This document shows, one piece after another, positions 1-8,755 of a DNA stretch of 9,007 bases (the stretch's first letter is position 1; each line of letters starts with the position of its first letter). This stretch comes from an uncultured Spirochaetaceae bacterium. GTDB taxonomy: Bacteria > Spirochaetota > Spirochaetia > Treponematales > Treponemataceae. The notes beneath the pieces were generated by a model. That model had not been told where the DNA came from, did not search any database, and was given only the letters and a program-made list of their open reading frames with translations. The position numbers were made by a program, and so were the translations under genes. Location: contig CACYDQ010000129.1 in NCBI GenBank assembly GCA_902773215.1, positions 1-9,007 of the forward strand, written 5' to 3'.

Positions 1-339
1 ATTGCGAACATGACGGTTCAGCAGGCTGCTGACCTGGTGAAGGCTATGGAGGAGAAGTTCGGTGTTACCGCCGCTGCTCCCGTTGCCGTTGCTGCCGGTC
101 CTGCCGCTCCCGCCGCTGAGGAGCAGACGGAGTTCACCGTCACCCTCGATTCCTTCGATGCCGCCAAGAAGATTGGTGTTATCAAGGTTGTCCGCACGAT
201 TACCGGCCTGGGACTTGGCGAGGCGAAGGCTCTCGTCGAGGGTGCGCCTAAGACGCTGAAGGAAGGCGTTTCCAAGGCTGATGCCGACAAGATGATTGCC
301 GACATCGAGGCTGCCGGCGGAAAGGCGAGCAAGAAGTAA
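1..339 (+). CDS. rplL: Ribosomal protein L7/L12, 5'-truncated by the window edge
   Basis: L7/L12 forms the multi-copy stalk of the 50S subunit. It docks on L10 and recruits and stimulates GTPase factors such as EF-Tu, EF-G and IF2. The frame is open from base 1 and 112 codons precede TAA (337-339). Visible in order are the end of the N-terminal dimerisation domain ([13 protein letters not shown]), an Ala/Pro-rich flexible hinge (about residues 23-38 of the visible part), and the compact C-terminal domain with the family hallmarks [23 protein letters not shown] and LKEGVSK. In E. coli the MEEKFGV motif starts near residue 27, whereas here it starts at visible residue 16, so roughly a dozen residues lie upstream of the window. 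The ATG at 10-12 is therefore an internal Met (preceded in frame by I-A-N and lacking a Shine-Dalgarno), not the start. The gene lies upstream of rpoB, as in most bacteria, and is presumably preceded by rplJ. Identification is very secure. Confidence 0.97.
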   Translation: MANMTVQQAADLVKAMEEKFGVTAAAPVAVAAGPAAPAAEEQTEFTVTLDSFDAAKKIGVIKVVRTITGLGLGEAKALVEGAPKTLKEGVSKADADKMIADIEAAGGKASKK

Positions 340-395
340 ATTGTCCGCTCTGGCTGTTTCCAGAAACAAATAGAGAAGTTTACTCATGTGGCAAG

Positions 396-433
396 CCTTC
401 GGGGAAATTCCCCGGAGGTTTGTCGTGTATTTT
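396..433 (+). terminator. Attenuator-like hairpin downstream of rplL
   Basis: The arms CCTTCGGGG (396-404) and CCCCGGAGG (410-418) pair over 9 bp with one G-U wobble and a 5-base AAATT loop. A moderately T-rich stretch follows (419-433) but it is interrupted by G and C, so this is not a canonical strong intrinsic terminator. Its position 57 bases after the rplL stop suits partial termination or RNA processing between rplL and rpoB. The right arm also contains the GGAGG (414-418) that would serve a GTG at 425. Which of these roles, if any, is real cannot be settled from sequence alone. Confidence 0.4.
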
Positions 434-499
434 GAAGATGTTTTGATTCCGGATTATGGGGCCGGCCAGCAAACTCCCATACGGAAGGGACTTCCGTGA
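425..499 (+). other. Possible 24-codon leader ORF upstream of rpoB
   Basis: A GTG at 425-427 lies 6 bases after a good Shine-Dalgarno (GGAGG, 414-418). It opens a 24-codon frame beginning V/M-Y-F-E-D-V-L and ending at TGA 497-499. The same frame also has an ATG at 386, giving 37 codons (M-W-Q-A-F...), but with a poor ribosome binding site. The GGAGG is in the 3' arm of the 396-418 hairpin, so translation from 425 would depend on that hairpin being open. I recognise no protein family, and an ORF this short can arise by chance. It is listed only because the ribosome binding site is better than expected for random sequence. Confidence 0.15.
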
Positions 500-573
500 G
501 AGCCTATGAGATCTCGTGTAGAGCAAAGTTTTTGCTTGCTGCGGTTCTTGAGGTGTTAGTTCCGACAAACCGC

Positions 574-577
574 GAGG
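574..577 (+). promoter_or_regulatory. Shine-Dalgarno for rpoB, sets start at ATG 584
   Basis: GAGG at 574-577 is 6 bases from ATG 584-586, a normal distance. The frame also has a TTG at 581-583, but from there the spacing would be only 3 bases. The ATG at 584 is therefore the preferred start. The bases just upstream (568-573) can pair with 541-546. Confidence 0.75.
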
Positions 578-583
578 TATTTG

Positions 584-3500
584 ATGTACGCGAAGACCAA
601 AACAATCAAAAGGGAGTATATCGGGCAGGATATTAAGGATTTCATGCCCCTTCCGGATCTTGTAGACATCCAGCTGTCGTCTTATGAGAGTTTTATTCAG
701 AGGGAAAGGCTTGACAAGGGGGAGAAGCCCTTGAGTCAGGGCTTGCAGGATGTTTTTGAATCCACTTTCCCCATCGTCAACCAGGAAGACACGATGGCTC
801 TTGAGTTCGAGTCTTACAGCCTTGACTTTGATAACATCAAGAATTCCGAGATTGAATGCAAGAAAAAGGGAATAACCTACAATGTGCCGCTGAAGGCGAA
901 CATCTCGCTCACCCTGAAGCAGAGCGGCACCATCATGCAGAAAGAGATATACATGGGCGATGTTCCGCTGATGACCGACCGCGGTACGTTCATCATCAAC
1001 GGGGCGGAGCGCGTCGTCGTCAGCCAGATACACAGGTCCCCGGGAGTTATCTTCCAGCGCGAGAAGGGTGTTCTTTCCAGCCGGATTATTCCCTACCGCG
1101 GTTCATGGCTTGAGTTTGAGATTGACCAGAAGAAAGAGCTCATCTTCGCTAAGATTGACCGCAAGAAAAAAATTCTTGGTACGGTATTCCTCCGGGCCAT
1201 CAGCGACCCTGGAAAGGATGGGTTCGATTTCTCCACCAGGGAGAAAATTATAAACTGCTTCTACAAGAACGAGGAAATCGCTGTCTCTGCCGAGATCAAG
1301 GAGTCTTTGGTCGACCGCATTCTCGCCTCCCCCGTGATTTACAAGGATGCTGACGGTGAGGACAAGGTTCTCTTCCGTGCGGGCCACAAGCTTCAGTCCC
1401 ACGATGTGGATGATTTGCTTGATCCTGAGAAGGGGATAGAGAAGATTAAGCTGATCGAGCGTAATGCCAGGAGCGAGAAGGGAAAGAAAGAAGAGCTTAA
1501 CCCCTCCCTTGACAGCGAGATAATCGTCAACTGCTTTGACAGGGAAGAGATTCTCTTCAGCAAGGACGGAGTTCGTGCGGACGTAGACGAGCCTTCAAAG
1601 GAGGACTGCATCCAGAAGGTCTATGAGGTGCTGCGACCTGGAGAACCTACGACTGTCGAGGCTGCGGAAAAGGAAATCAGCTCCATGTTCTTCTCGAGCC
1701 GCCGCTATGATCTGGGTAAGGTCGGCCGCTACAAGATTTCCAAGGTCTTCGAGTATTATGGTACTGACATTGCGCCCGAGCAGCCTCGCGCGAAGGATGA
1801 GGAGACGGTTCTTGTTCCCCGCGATATCATCCTGACGATGAAGCATCTGATTGAAGTCAGGATCGGCGACAGGGAGGTTGACGATATCGATCACCTTGGC
1901 AACCGCCGCGTCCGTTCTGTCGGCGAGCTCCTGACAGTCCAGTTCAAGTCGGCCTTTGCCCGCATGGAGCGGATTGCGAAGGACCGTATGAACCAGAAGG
2001 ATGTGGACACGATAAAGCCCCAGGATCTTATTTCCATAAAGCCGATTGTCTCCAGTATCAAGGAATTCTTCGGTTCTTCCCAGCTGTCCCAGTTCATGGA
2101 TCAGTGTAACCCCCTCTCGGAGCTTACGCATAAGCGCCGCCTGAACGCTTTGGGACCGGGAGGTCTTTCGCGTGACAGGGCCGGCTTCGAGGTCCGCGAC
2201 GTACACTATACGCACTACGGCCGTATGTGCCCGATTGAGACCCCTGAAGGTCCGAACATCGGTCTTATTGTCTCGCTTGCCATCTTTACGAGGGTCAACG
2301 AGTACGGTTTCCTGGAGGAGCCCTACCGCAGGGTTGTTGACGGTAAGGCGACGGATGAGGTCAAGTACCTGACGGCGATGGAGGAGGACAACTACTTCAT
2401 CGGTCAGGTCACGGAAGGCATGAAGGACAATGGGGACGGGACCTGGTCATTCCCCAAGGAGATGGTCGCGTGCCGCCATCAGGGCGATTATACGAGCCGC
2501 TCCGCAGAAGACATCCAGTACATGGATGTTTCCCCGAGACAGGTTATTTCTGTCTCCGCGTCCCTCGTTCCTTTCCTGGAGCATGACGACGCGAACCGTG
2601 CCCTCATGGGCTGCAACATGCAGCGCCAGGCAGTCCCCCTTCTCTTCCCGGAGCCACCCCACGTCGGTACGGGCATGGAGCGCAAGACGGCGTATGACTC
2701 GGGTGTCCTCATCAAGGCGAAGCATGCCGGTGAGGTCATCTGGGTTGAGAGCGACAAGATTAAAATTCGTCCCGATGCGGCCAAGGAAGACGCTACGGTA
2801 CGCGATGATGAGTACATCCTGCTGAAGTACCAGAAGACAAACTCCGACACGGTGAACCACCAGCGCCCGATAGTCGAGGTCGGCGAACATGTGGAGGCCG
2901 GGCAGGTCATAGCAGACGGCCCTGCGACCTTCAACGGGGAGCTTGCGCTCGGCCGCAACATCCTCGTCGGCTTCGTTCCGTGGAACGGCTACAACTATGA
3001 GGATGCCGTCCTCATCAGCCAGAGGGTCGTCAAGGAGGATATGTATACCTCCGTCCATATTCACGAGTACTCGGTGGATGTTCGTGAGGGAAAGCTCGGG
3101 CCTGATAAGATTACCCGTGATGTCCCGAACACCGCGGAGAAGACTTTGGACAACCTGGATGCGGAGGGTATCGTCCGGGTCGGTGCGAAGGTCCGCTCGG
3201 GAGACATCCTTGTCGGCAAGGTGACCCCGAAGAGTGACAGCGAGACGACGCCTGAGTTCAAGCTGCTCAATGCGATTTTCGGTGAGAAGGCGAAGGAGGT
3301 CCGCGATTCGTCACTCCGCCTGCCGCACGGTGTCGAGGGAGTCGTCGTTGATATCCAGCGTCTGAGCCGCAAGGAAGGCAATGAGCTTCCTCCGGGCGTT
3401 GATGAGACTGTGAAGGTTGTCATTGCTGACAAGAGAAAGCTCGTCGTCGGCGATAAGATGGCCGGACGTCACGGAAACAAGGGCGTTGTCGCCCGTATCC

Positions 3501-4249
3501 TTCCGGTTGAGGACATGCCCTATCTGGAGGATGGTACCCCGCTTGATGTCTGCCTGAATCCCCTCGGCGTTCCGTCCCGTATGAACATCGGGCAGATAAT
3601 GGAGAGCGAGCTTGGCCGTGCCGGAATGATTTTGAACAAATGGTACGACTCGCCGGCTTTCCAGACTCCGTCTCAGGACCGGATTGCCGAAGAGCTCAAG
3701 AAAGCTGCTGAAAAGTGCAAGGCTGACGGGCTTGCCCCGATGGACTTCAAGAGCTGCAAGCAGATTGTCCGCGACGGACTGACAGGGGAGCCTTTTGTCA
3801 ACCCGATTTTCGTCGGTGTCATATACTTCATGAAGCTGCATCACCTTGTTGATGACAAGATGCATGCCCGCTCCACGGGTCCCTATTCCCTCGTCACCCA
3901 GCAGCCGCTCGGCGGAAAGGCCCAGTTCGGAGGCCAGAGGCTGGGAGAGATGGAAGTCTGGGCGCTTGAGGCCTATGGTGCTGCCAATACCCTGCAGGAG
4001 ATGATGACGATAAAGTCGGACGACATGACCGGAAGGTCCAAGGCTTATGAGTCATTGGTCAAGGGTGAGCCGAACATGAACATCGGCGTCCCCGAGTCAT
4101 TCAACGTCCTTGTGCAGGAACTGCGCGGGCTTGCACTGGACTTTACGATTTACGATGACAAAGGCAAGCGGATTGCCTTGACAGAGCGCGAGCAGGATAT
4201 CATAAACAAGATTGGATCTGGTTTCGACAAGGAGAACGAGAATGCGTGA
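584..4249 (+). CDS. rpoB: DNA-directed RNA polymerase subunit beta
   Basis: This 1221-residue beta subunit forms one pincer of core RNA polymerase with beta', the alpha dimer and omega. Visible in order: the N-terminal protrusion ([30 protein letters not shown] at about 135-155); the lobe (about 150-440), with a lysine/glutamate-rich stretch at 282-305; the rifampicin-site fork region, residues 497-523 ([11 protein letters not shown]...THKRR) followed by [18 protein letters not shown]; cluster II around [10 protein letters not shown] (551-560); NYEDAVLIS with the acidic pair E806/D807; the flap region (about 870-945); [10 protein letters not shown] (958-967) in the catalytic core; and the C-terminal anchor [20 protein letters not shown] leading into [17 protein letters not shown]. 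It is shorter than E. coli beta (1342) and about 40 residues longer than T. pallidum beta (1178, from memory). Residue N521 replaces the usual Ser at E. coli position 531. All core motifs are intact, with no frameshift. The 3' end overlaps rpoC, implying coupled translation. Confidence 0.99.
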   Translation: MYAKTKTIKREYIGQDIKDFMPLPDLVDIQLSSYESFIQRERLDKGEKPLSQGLQDVFESTFPIVNQEDTMALEFESYSLDFDNIKNSEIECKKKGITYNVPLKANISLTLKQSGTIMQKEIYMGDVPLMTDRGTFIINGAERVVVSQIHRSPGVIFQREKGVLSSRIIPYRGSWLEFEIDQKKELIFAKIDRKKKILGTVFLRAISDPGKDGFDFSTREKIINCFYKNEEIAVSAEIKESLVDRILASPVIYKDADGEDKVLFRAGHKLQSHDVDDLLDPEKGIEKIKLIERNARSEKGKKEELNPSLDSEIIVNCFDREEILFSKDGVRADVDEPSKEDCIQKVYEVLRPGEPTTVEAAEKEISSMFFSSRRYDLGKVGRYKISKVFEYYGTDIAPEQPRAKDEETVLVPRDIILTMKHLIEVRIGDREVDDIDHLGNRRVRSVGELLTVQFKSAFARMERIAKDRMNQKDVDTIKPQDLISIKPIVSSIKEFFGSSQLSQFMDQCNPLSELTHKRRLNALGPGGLSRDRAGFEVRDVHYTHYGRMCPIETPEGPNIGLIVSLAIFTRVNEYGFLEEPYRRVVDGKATDEVKYLTAMEEDNYFIGQVTEGMKDNGDGTWSFPKEMVACRHQGDYTSRSAEDIQYMDVSPRQVISVSASLVPFLEHDDANRALMGCNMQRQAVPLLFPEPPHVGTGMERKTAYDSGVLIKAKHAGEVIWVESDKIKIRPDAAKEDATVRDDEYILLKYQKTNSDTVNHQRPIVEVGEHVEAGQVIADGPATFNGELALGRNILVGFVPWNGYNYEDAVLISQRVVKEDMYTSVHIHEYSVDVREGKLGPDKITRDVPNTAEKTLDNLDAEGIVRVGAKVRSGDILVGKVTPKSDSETTPEFKLLNAIFGEKAKEVRDSSLRLPHGVEGVVVDIQRLSRKEGNELPPGVDETVKVVIADKRKLVVGDKMAGRHGNKGVVARILPVEDMPYLEDGTPLDVCLNPLGVPSRMNIGQIMESELGRAGMILNKWYDSPAFQTPSQDRIAEELKKAAEKCKADGLAPMDFKSCKQIVRDGLTGEPFVNPIFVGVIYFMKLHHLVDDKMHARSTGPYSLVTQQPLGGKAQFGGQRLGEMEVWALEAYGAANTLQEMMTIKSDDMTGRSKAYESLVKGEPNMNIGVPESFNVLVQELRGLALDFTIYDDKGKRIALTEREQDIINKIGSGFDKENENA
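2072..2152 (+). other. Rifampicin-resistance-determining region of rpoB (cluster I)
   Basis: Codons 497-523 align without gaps to E. coli residues 507-533 (offset 10). Most rifampicin-contact positions keep the sensitive-type residue: Q503 (513), D506 (516), H516 (526), R519 (529). Two differ from E. coli: C508 at position 518, and N521 (codon AAC at 2144-2146) at position 531, where Ser is usual. Asn at 531 has been reported as the natural rifampicin-resistance marker of Treponema species. Resistance of this organism is inferred, not shown. Confidence 0.9.
4229..4234 (+). promoter_or_regulatory. Shine-Dalgarno for rpoC inside the end of rpoB
   Basis: AAGGAG at 4229-4234 lies 7 bases from ATG 4242-4244, close to ideal. 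It falls within the Asp-Lys-Glu codons near the end of rpoB. It favours ATG 4242 over the in-frame TTG at 4212, which would add ten residues (DLVSTRRTR after the start) not found at RpoC N-termini that I know. Confidence 0.9.
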
Positions 4250-7200
4250 GATTCAGGATTTTGCCAGCCTTCAGATTAAGCTGGCCTCTCCCGATACGAT
4301 CAGGGCATGGTCTTACGGTGAGGTGAAGAAGCCGGAGACGATAAACTACAGGACTTTGCGGCCCGAGAGGGACGGTTTGTTCTGCGAGCGTATCTTCGGT
4401 ACGACCAAAGAATGGGAATGCTACTGCGGTAAGTTCAAGAGCATCCGCTACAAGGGTATTGTCTGTGACCGCTGTGGCGTTGAGGTCACTCACTTTAAGG
4501 TCCGCCGCGAGAGGACAGGGCACATTGATCTTGCCGCTCCGGTCAGCCACATCTGGTACTACCATGCGGTTCCCAGCCGCATGGGTCTGCTCCTTGACCT
4601 GCAGGTGGCACACTTGCGGTCCGTTCTCTACTATGAGAAATACATCGTCACGGATCCGGGTGACACTGACCTGAAGAGGAACCAGCTTCTGACCGAGGAT
4701 GAATACAATTCTGCGCTGGAGCGTTACAACGGGTCCTTCGAGGCCGGGCAGGGGGCAGAGGCCATAAAGAAACTGCTGGACAACTTGGATTTGGATGCAC
4801 TGGCTGCCGAGCTCCGTGCCAAGATGGTGGAGAAAGGTACCAAGAGCGACAAGAGGTTGCTCAAAAGGATAGGTATCGTCGAGGATTTCCGCGCCTCTGG
4901 CAACAAGGCGAGCTGGATGATTCTGGATGTCATCCCTGTCATCCCGCCGGATCTGCGCCCGATGGTGCAGCTGGACGGAGGCCGCTTTGCCTCGTCCGAC
5001 CTGAACGACCTCTACCGCCGTGTCATAAACCGCAACAACCGTCTGAAGAGGCTGTTGTCCCTCTCTGCTCCCGATGTCATCGTCAGGAATGAGAAGCGCA
5101 TGCTGCAGGAAGCCGTGGATGCCCTTTTTGACAACACGAAGAGGCACCAGAAGGTAGTCAAAGGCGCAGCAAACCGTCCGCTTAAGTCCATAAGCGACAT
5201 GCTTAAGGGTAAGCAGGGCCGCTTCAGGCAGAACCTGCTCGGAAAGCGCGTTGATTATTCTGGCCGTTCCGTCATCGTCTGTGGCCCGGAGCTGAAGCTC
5301 TGGCAGTGCGGGCTTCCCGAGAAGATGGCCTTGGAGCTGTTCAAGCCTTTCCTCCAGAAAAAGCTGTGCGACAAGCAGGTTGTCGGTAACATAAAGAAGG
5401 CGAAGATGCTTGTCGAGCAGGAGTCTCCCGAGGTCTACGCGATACTCGATGAGGTTGTCCGCGAGCATCCGGTTATGCTTAACCGTGCCCCGACCCTGCA
5501 CCGCCTGGGAATTCAGGCGTTCGAGCCTGTCCTTGTTCCCGGCAAGGCCCTGAAGCTGCACCCGCTCGCCTGTAAGGCGTTCAACGCCGACTTCGACGGA
5601 GACCAGATGGCTATCCACGTGCCGCTGACCCAGGCCGCGCAGATGGAGTGCTGGACGCTCATGCTGTCTGCCCGCAACCTGCTTGATCCGGCAAATGGCA
5701 ACACAATCGTGTACCCGTCTCAGGACATGGTTCTGGGTATCTACTATATGACCAGCATAAAGCGCTCTTCGCTCAAACCCGCCTCACAGCCTGAATGGTG
5801 CGAGCCGAAGCAGTGGGATAACTGGCAGTCGGATGAGTGGATTGAAGGACTTGTCAAGGACGACCGCATCCTTACGGACAAGAAAAGCTTGTTCAGCGAA
5901 TCCGACGACGTCCACAAGAGAAAGCTTATCCTGTTCAGCAATCCCGATGAGGCCCGTATGGCCGCCACAGCCGGTTCCATTGAATGGCAGTCCGCCATCA
6001 TTCTTCATACGGATACTCTTCGGAAGCCCATCCACGGGAACAAGGGAGTCTTTGCTGACGGAAAGTACGTTATTACTTCCGCCGGCCGCCTCCGCTTCAA
6101 CGAGGCCATGCCGGACGAGGTGGAATTCTACAACGAGCGTATGGACGACAAGAAGCTCAAGGCAATGATTGAGGACGTGTACGAGAAGAAGGGTGCATGG
6201 CTCACAATCCAGATGCTTGACGCTATAAAGGAGTGCGGTTACAAGAACGCGACCTTCTTCGGTGCGACCCTTTCTATGGAAGATATACTCGTCCCGGAAG
6301 AGAAGGACCGTATCATTTCCGAGAACGAAAAGCAGTGTGAAGAGTACCTGACCCAGCTTAAGAACCTGGTAATAACGAAAGAAGAGCATCGTGAGCGCGT
6401 GATAGGTGTCTGGACCAAGGCGAACGAAGAGCTGACCAACATCATGATGGACAAGCTTGAGAAGGACAAGGACGGCTTCAACACGATTTACATGATGGCG
6501 AAGTCCGGTGCGCGCGGTTCCAAGAAGCAGATGTCCCAGCTGGCGGCAATGCGCGGCCTGATGCAGAAGCCGAACGGCGACATCATCGAGCTGCCGATAA
6601 CGTCGAACTTCAAGGACGGCCTTTCGGTCATTGAGTTCTTCATCTCAACGAACGGTGCCCGCAAGGGGCTTTCCGATACTGCCCTTAAGACTGCGGACGC
6701 GGGTTACATGACCCGCCGTCTGGTCGATGTCTCTCAGAATGTCGTCGTCAACGAGGAGGACTGCGGCACGATAAACGGAATCGATTACACCGCCATAAAG
6801 GATGGAGAGACCGTAAAAGAGACCCTTGCCAGCCGCATCGAAGGACATTATGCAATCGAACGTGTCCTGGATCCGTTTTCGCATGAGCTTCTGTGCGACG
6901 TTAACCAGTATATCGACAAGCCGCTGGCCGAGAAGATTGACAAGGCCGGCGTGAAGAGCGTCAAAATCCGTACGGTCCTTACCTGCGAGAGCAAGTACGG
7001 TATCTGTGTCAAGTGTTACGGCAAGGATCTTGCCCGCAACAAGATTGTCGAGATTGGGGAGGCCGTCGGTACGATTGCGGCCCAGTCAATCGGTCAGCCT
7101 GGTACTCAGCTTACCCTCCGTACTTTCCATACGGGAGGTGCGGCAGAGACGACCGTCGATGACAACAAGATCAAGATGAAGTATGACGTGTACATCAAGA

Positions 7201-8723
7201 GCGTGTCCGGCCGCAAGATTGATGAACAGTCGAGCGACGAGTATCCGGGCTATGTCGTGACGGATAAGGGCGACTGGCTCTTTACCCGCCGCGGACAGAT
7301 GATCGTGACGAAGCTCTTCCAGACCTTCGAGGTTCAGGATGGGGATGAGGTTGTTTCCATGGACGATAATACCTTCGTCCGTAAGGGAACTGTCATTCTC
7401 CGTCGTGGCGGGGAGGAGATAATCGCATCTGATGCGGGCCACCTCCTGAAGGGAAAAGATGGCAGGACTATTTATCTGGTCGGCGATGAGCAGAAGAGTG
7501 TCATAGATAACGGCTCCACGATATACAAGGATTATGTTGGAGCGAACTGCGTGGTCAAGGCTGGGGCTCCTATCGGTGAGTTTGATCCTCACATCGAGCC
7601 GTTCATTGCCGAGCAGTCAGGTATCGTTCATTTTGAGGATATCAATGAGGGCGAGACCTTGGAGAAGCAGGACGATGGCGGCTATTACATCTCTGCCCAG
7701 CACCTGGACACCAAGCAGCCCCGCATCTGGATTGGAGATGAGGACGGAAACGAGCTGGGAAGCTATAATATGCCGGCCGGCACGCACTTGAACGTAACTG
7801 AAGGCCAGAGCGTAAATCAGGGCGACAGGCTTGCCGGAATTGCGAAGGCGGCTACGAAAGCCAATGATATCACCCTTGGTCTTCCCCGCGTCTCCGAGCT
7901 GTTCGAGGCCCGTAAGCCCAAGGATCCGACCGTCCTTGCGAAGATTTCCGGGAAGGTTAAGTTCGGGAAAATCGTGAAAGGCAAGAGGACTCTCTGCATC
8001 GAAGGTAAGTACGGCAGGAAGATTGACCACCAGATTGCGATGTCCAAGCGTCTCCTTGTCCGCGATGGTGACGAGGTTGAGGCGGGAGAGATGCTCTGTG
8101 ACGGTGTTGCTGACCCGCACGAGGTTCTTGAAATCAAGGGCGAGTACGAGCTGCAGACCTTCCTGATGAACCAGATTCAGGATGTTTACCGGGGACAGAA
8201 CGTAAAGATAAACGACAAGCACATCGGAATCATCATCCGGCAGATGCTCAAGAAGGTTGAGATTGTCGCCGTCGGGGACACGAAGTTTATCTTCGGTGAC
8301 CAGGTTGACAAGTGGGAGTTCAGGGCTGAGAACGAGAGGGTGACCAAGGAGGGAGGTGAGCCGGCGATTGCGAAGCCGATGTTCCTCGGTATCTCCAAGG
8401 CAGCCCTCGGAACCGACTCCTTCATCTCTGCGTCTTCCTTCCAGGAGACGACCCGTGTGCTTACGACATCCGCCATCAAGGGGTCGGTGGACCTCCTGCG
8501 CGGACTCAAGGAGAACGTGATAATCGGCCACATGATTCCCGCCGGTACGGGCATGAGGCAGTATTCCCACGTCAAGCTTTTCGACCGCTACAGCGAGGAT
8601 CTTGATGCGAAGATGAACGAGATTCTTGAGCAGCGCCGCATAGATGAGGAACGGGAGCGCATGGAAGAGGAGAAGCACAAGGAGATGCTTGAGTCCATGG
8701 CGGCCAGTGCCGACGAGGACTGA
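4242..8723 (+). CDS. rpoC: DNA-directed RNA polymerase subunit beta'
   Basis: This 1493-residue beta' subunit carries the polymerase active site. Visible in order: the N-terminal zinc ribbon with C60, C62, C75, C78; lid, clamp-helix (sigma-binding) and rudder region (about 245-320); switch 2 ([14 protein letters not shown], 332-345); the NADFDGD catalytic loop (448-454) with Mg2+ ligands D450, D452, D454; the F-loop region around KSGARGS (754-760); the bridge helix (about 804-830); the second zinc site C841, C915, C922, C925; the trigger loop (about 939-969, [13 protein letters not shown]...RTFHTGG); a long insertion in the trigger loop (about 966-1200), placed like SI3 of E. coli; the trigger-loop continuation ([20 protein letters not shown], 1210-1229); and the C-terminal region [15 protein letters not shown]. 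All metal ligands are present. It is longer than E. coli (1407) and T. pallidum (1416, from memory). Extra length seems to lie at about 505-562, which is Trp-rich, and in the charged C-terminal tail. The start overlaps rpoB by 8 bases. Confidence 0.99.
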   Translation: MREIQDFASLQIKLASPDTIRAWSYGEVKKPETINYRTLRPERDGLFCERIFGTTKEWECYCGKFKSIRYKGIVCDRCGVEVTHFKVRRERTGHIDLAAPVSHIWYYHAVPSRMGLLLDLQVAHLRSVLYYEKYIVTDPGDTDLKRNQLLTEDEYNSALERYNGSFEAGQGAEAIKKLLDNLDLDALAAELRAKMVEKGTKSDKRLLKRIGIVEDFRASGNKASWMILDVIPVIPPDLRPMVQLDGGRFASSDLNDLYRRVINRNNRLKRLLSLSAPDVIVRNEKRMLQEAVDALFDNTKRHQKVVKGAANRPLKSISDMLKGKQGRFRQNLLGKRVDYSGRSVIVCGPELKLWQCGLPEKMALELFKPFLQKKLCDKQVVGNIKKAKMLVEQESPEVYAILDEVVREHPVMLNRAPTLHRLGIQAFEPVLVPGKALKLHPLACKAFNADFDGDQMAIHVPLTQAAQMECWTLMLSARNLLDPANGNTIVYPSQDMVLGIYYMTSIKRSSLKPASQPEWCEPKQWDNWQSDEWIEGLVKDDRILTDKKSLFSESDDVHKRKLILFSNPDEARMAATAGSIEWQSAIILHTDTLRKPIHGNKGVFADGKYVITSAGRLRFNEAMPDEVEFYNERMDDKKLKAMIEDVYEKKGAWLTIQMLDAIKECGYKNATFFGATLSMEDILVPEEKDRIISENEKQCEEYLTQLKNLVITKEEHRERVIGVWTKANEELTNIMMDKLEKDKDGFNTIYMMAKSGARGSKKQMSQLAAMRGLMQKPNGDIIELPITSNFKDGLSVIEFFISTNGARKGLSDTALKTADAGYMTRRLVDVSQNVVVNEEDCGTINGIDYTAIKDGETVKETLASRIEGHYAIERVLDPFSHELLCDVNQYIDKPLAEKIDKAGVKSVKIRTVLTCESKYGICVKCYGKDLARNKIVEIGEAVGTIAAQSIGQPGTQLTLRTFHTGGAAETTVDDNKIKMKYDVYIKSVSGRKIDEQSSDEYPGYVVTDKGDWLFTRRGQMIVTKLFQTFEVQDGDEVVSMDDNTFVRKGTVILRRGGEEIIASDAGHLLKGKDGRTIYLVGDEQKSVIDNGSTIYKDYVGANCVVKAGAPIGEFDPHIEPFIAEQSGIVHFEDINEGETLEKQDDGGYYISAQHLDTKQPRIWIGDEDGNELGSYNMPAGTHLNVTEGQSVNQGDRLAGIAKAATKANDITLGLPRVSELFEARKPKDPTVLAKISGKVKFGKIVKGKRTLCIEGKYGRKIDHQIAMSKRLLVRDGDEVEAGEMLCDGVADPHEVLEIKGEYELQTFLMNQIQDVYRGQNVKINDKHIGIIIRQMLKKVEIVAVGDTKFIFGDQVDKWEFRAENERVTKEGGEPAIAKPMFLGISKAALGTDSFISASSFQETTRVLTTSAIKGSVDLLRGLKENVIIGHMIPAGTGMRQYSHVKLFDRYSEDLDAKMNEILEQRRIDEERERMEEEKHKEMLESMAASADED

Positions 8724-8755
8724 AATCTTCCATAAAACCGTTCGATTTGCGAAGC

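Larger units (their letters stand above)
340..583 (+). other. rplL-rpoB intergenic leader with several hairpins
   Basis: This 244-base gap is long for two genes expected to share a transcript. It contains at least four local inverted repeats: 355-359/364-368 (5 bp), 396-404/410-418 (9 bp with one G-U), 481-487/491-497 (7 bp, perfect), 522-527/531-536 (6 bp, perfect), and a wider pairing 541-546/568-573 that ends against the rpoB Shine-Dalgarno. I found no convincing sigma-70 promoter; TTGAAG (432-437) and TTGCTT (532-537) lack good -10 partners. In E. coli the equivalent gap holds a partial attenuator and an RNase III processing site that lower rpoBC expression relative to the ribosomal proteins. 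A similar attenuation or processing role here is inference from position and hairpin content. Confidence 0.6.

Noticed and set aside
432..459. Possible internal promoter for rpoB (TTGAAG 432-437 with TTATGG or GATTAT)
   Set aside because: The -10 candidates match poorly (TTATGG at 16-base spacing) or are too close (GATTAT at 14 bases).
460..467. GGCCGGCC palindrome in the rpoB leader
   Set aside because: An 8-base self-complementary GC word is expected occasionally. No second copy or flanking symmetry suggests a binding site.
581..583. TTG start for rpoB
   Set aside because: It would sit only 3 bases after GAGG. The ATG immediately following is better spaced and a stronger start codon.
496..640. 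GTG-initiated frame at 496 overlapping the small ORF stop and running into rpoB
   Set aside because: It has no Shine-Dalgarno, and its 3' half is simply the rpoB start read out of frame.
380..1033. Open frame of 217 codons on the - strand crossing the rpoB leader
   Set aside because: Most of it is antisense to the conserved rpoB N-terminus. The part in the leader carries no recognisable protein motif.
4212..4241. Upstream TTG start for rpoC adding ten residues
   Set aside because: ATG 4242 has an ideally spaced AAGGAG and gives the N-terminus expected for treponemal RpoC. The extra residues are just rpoB sequence read in another frame.
4200..5618. Long open frame (472 codons) on the - strand opposite the rpoB end and rpoC start
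   Set aside because: It lies entirely against conserved rpoC coding sequence (and the rpoB end), has no recognisable family features, and reflects the codon and base bias of the sense genes.
7617..8678. Open frame of 353 codons on the - strand opposite the 3' part of rpoC
   Set aside because: It is an antisense shadow of conserved rpoC sequence, with no family signature or ribosome binding site that stands out.
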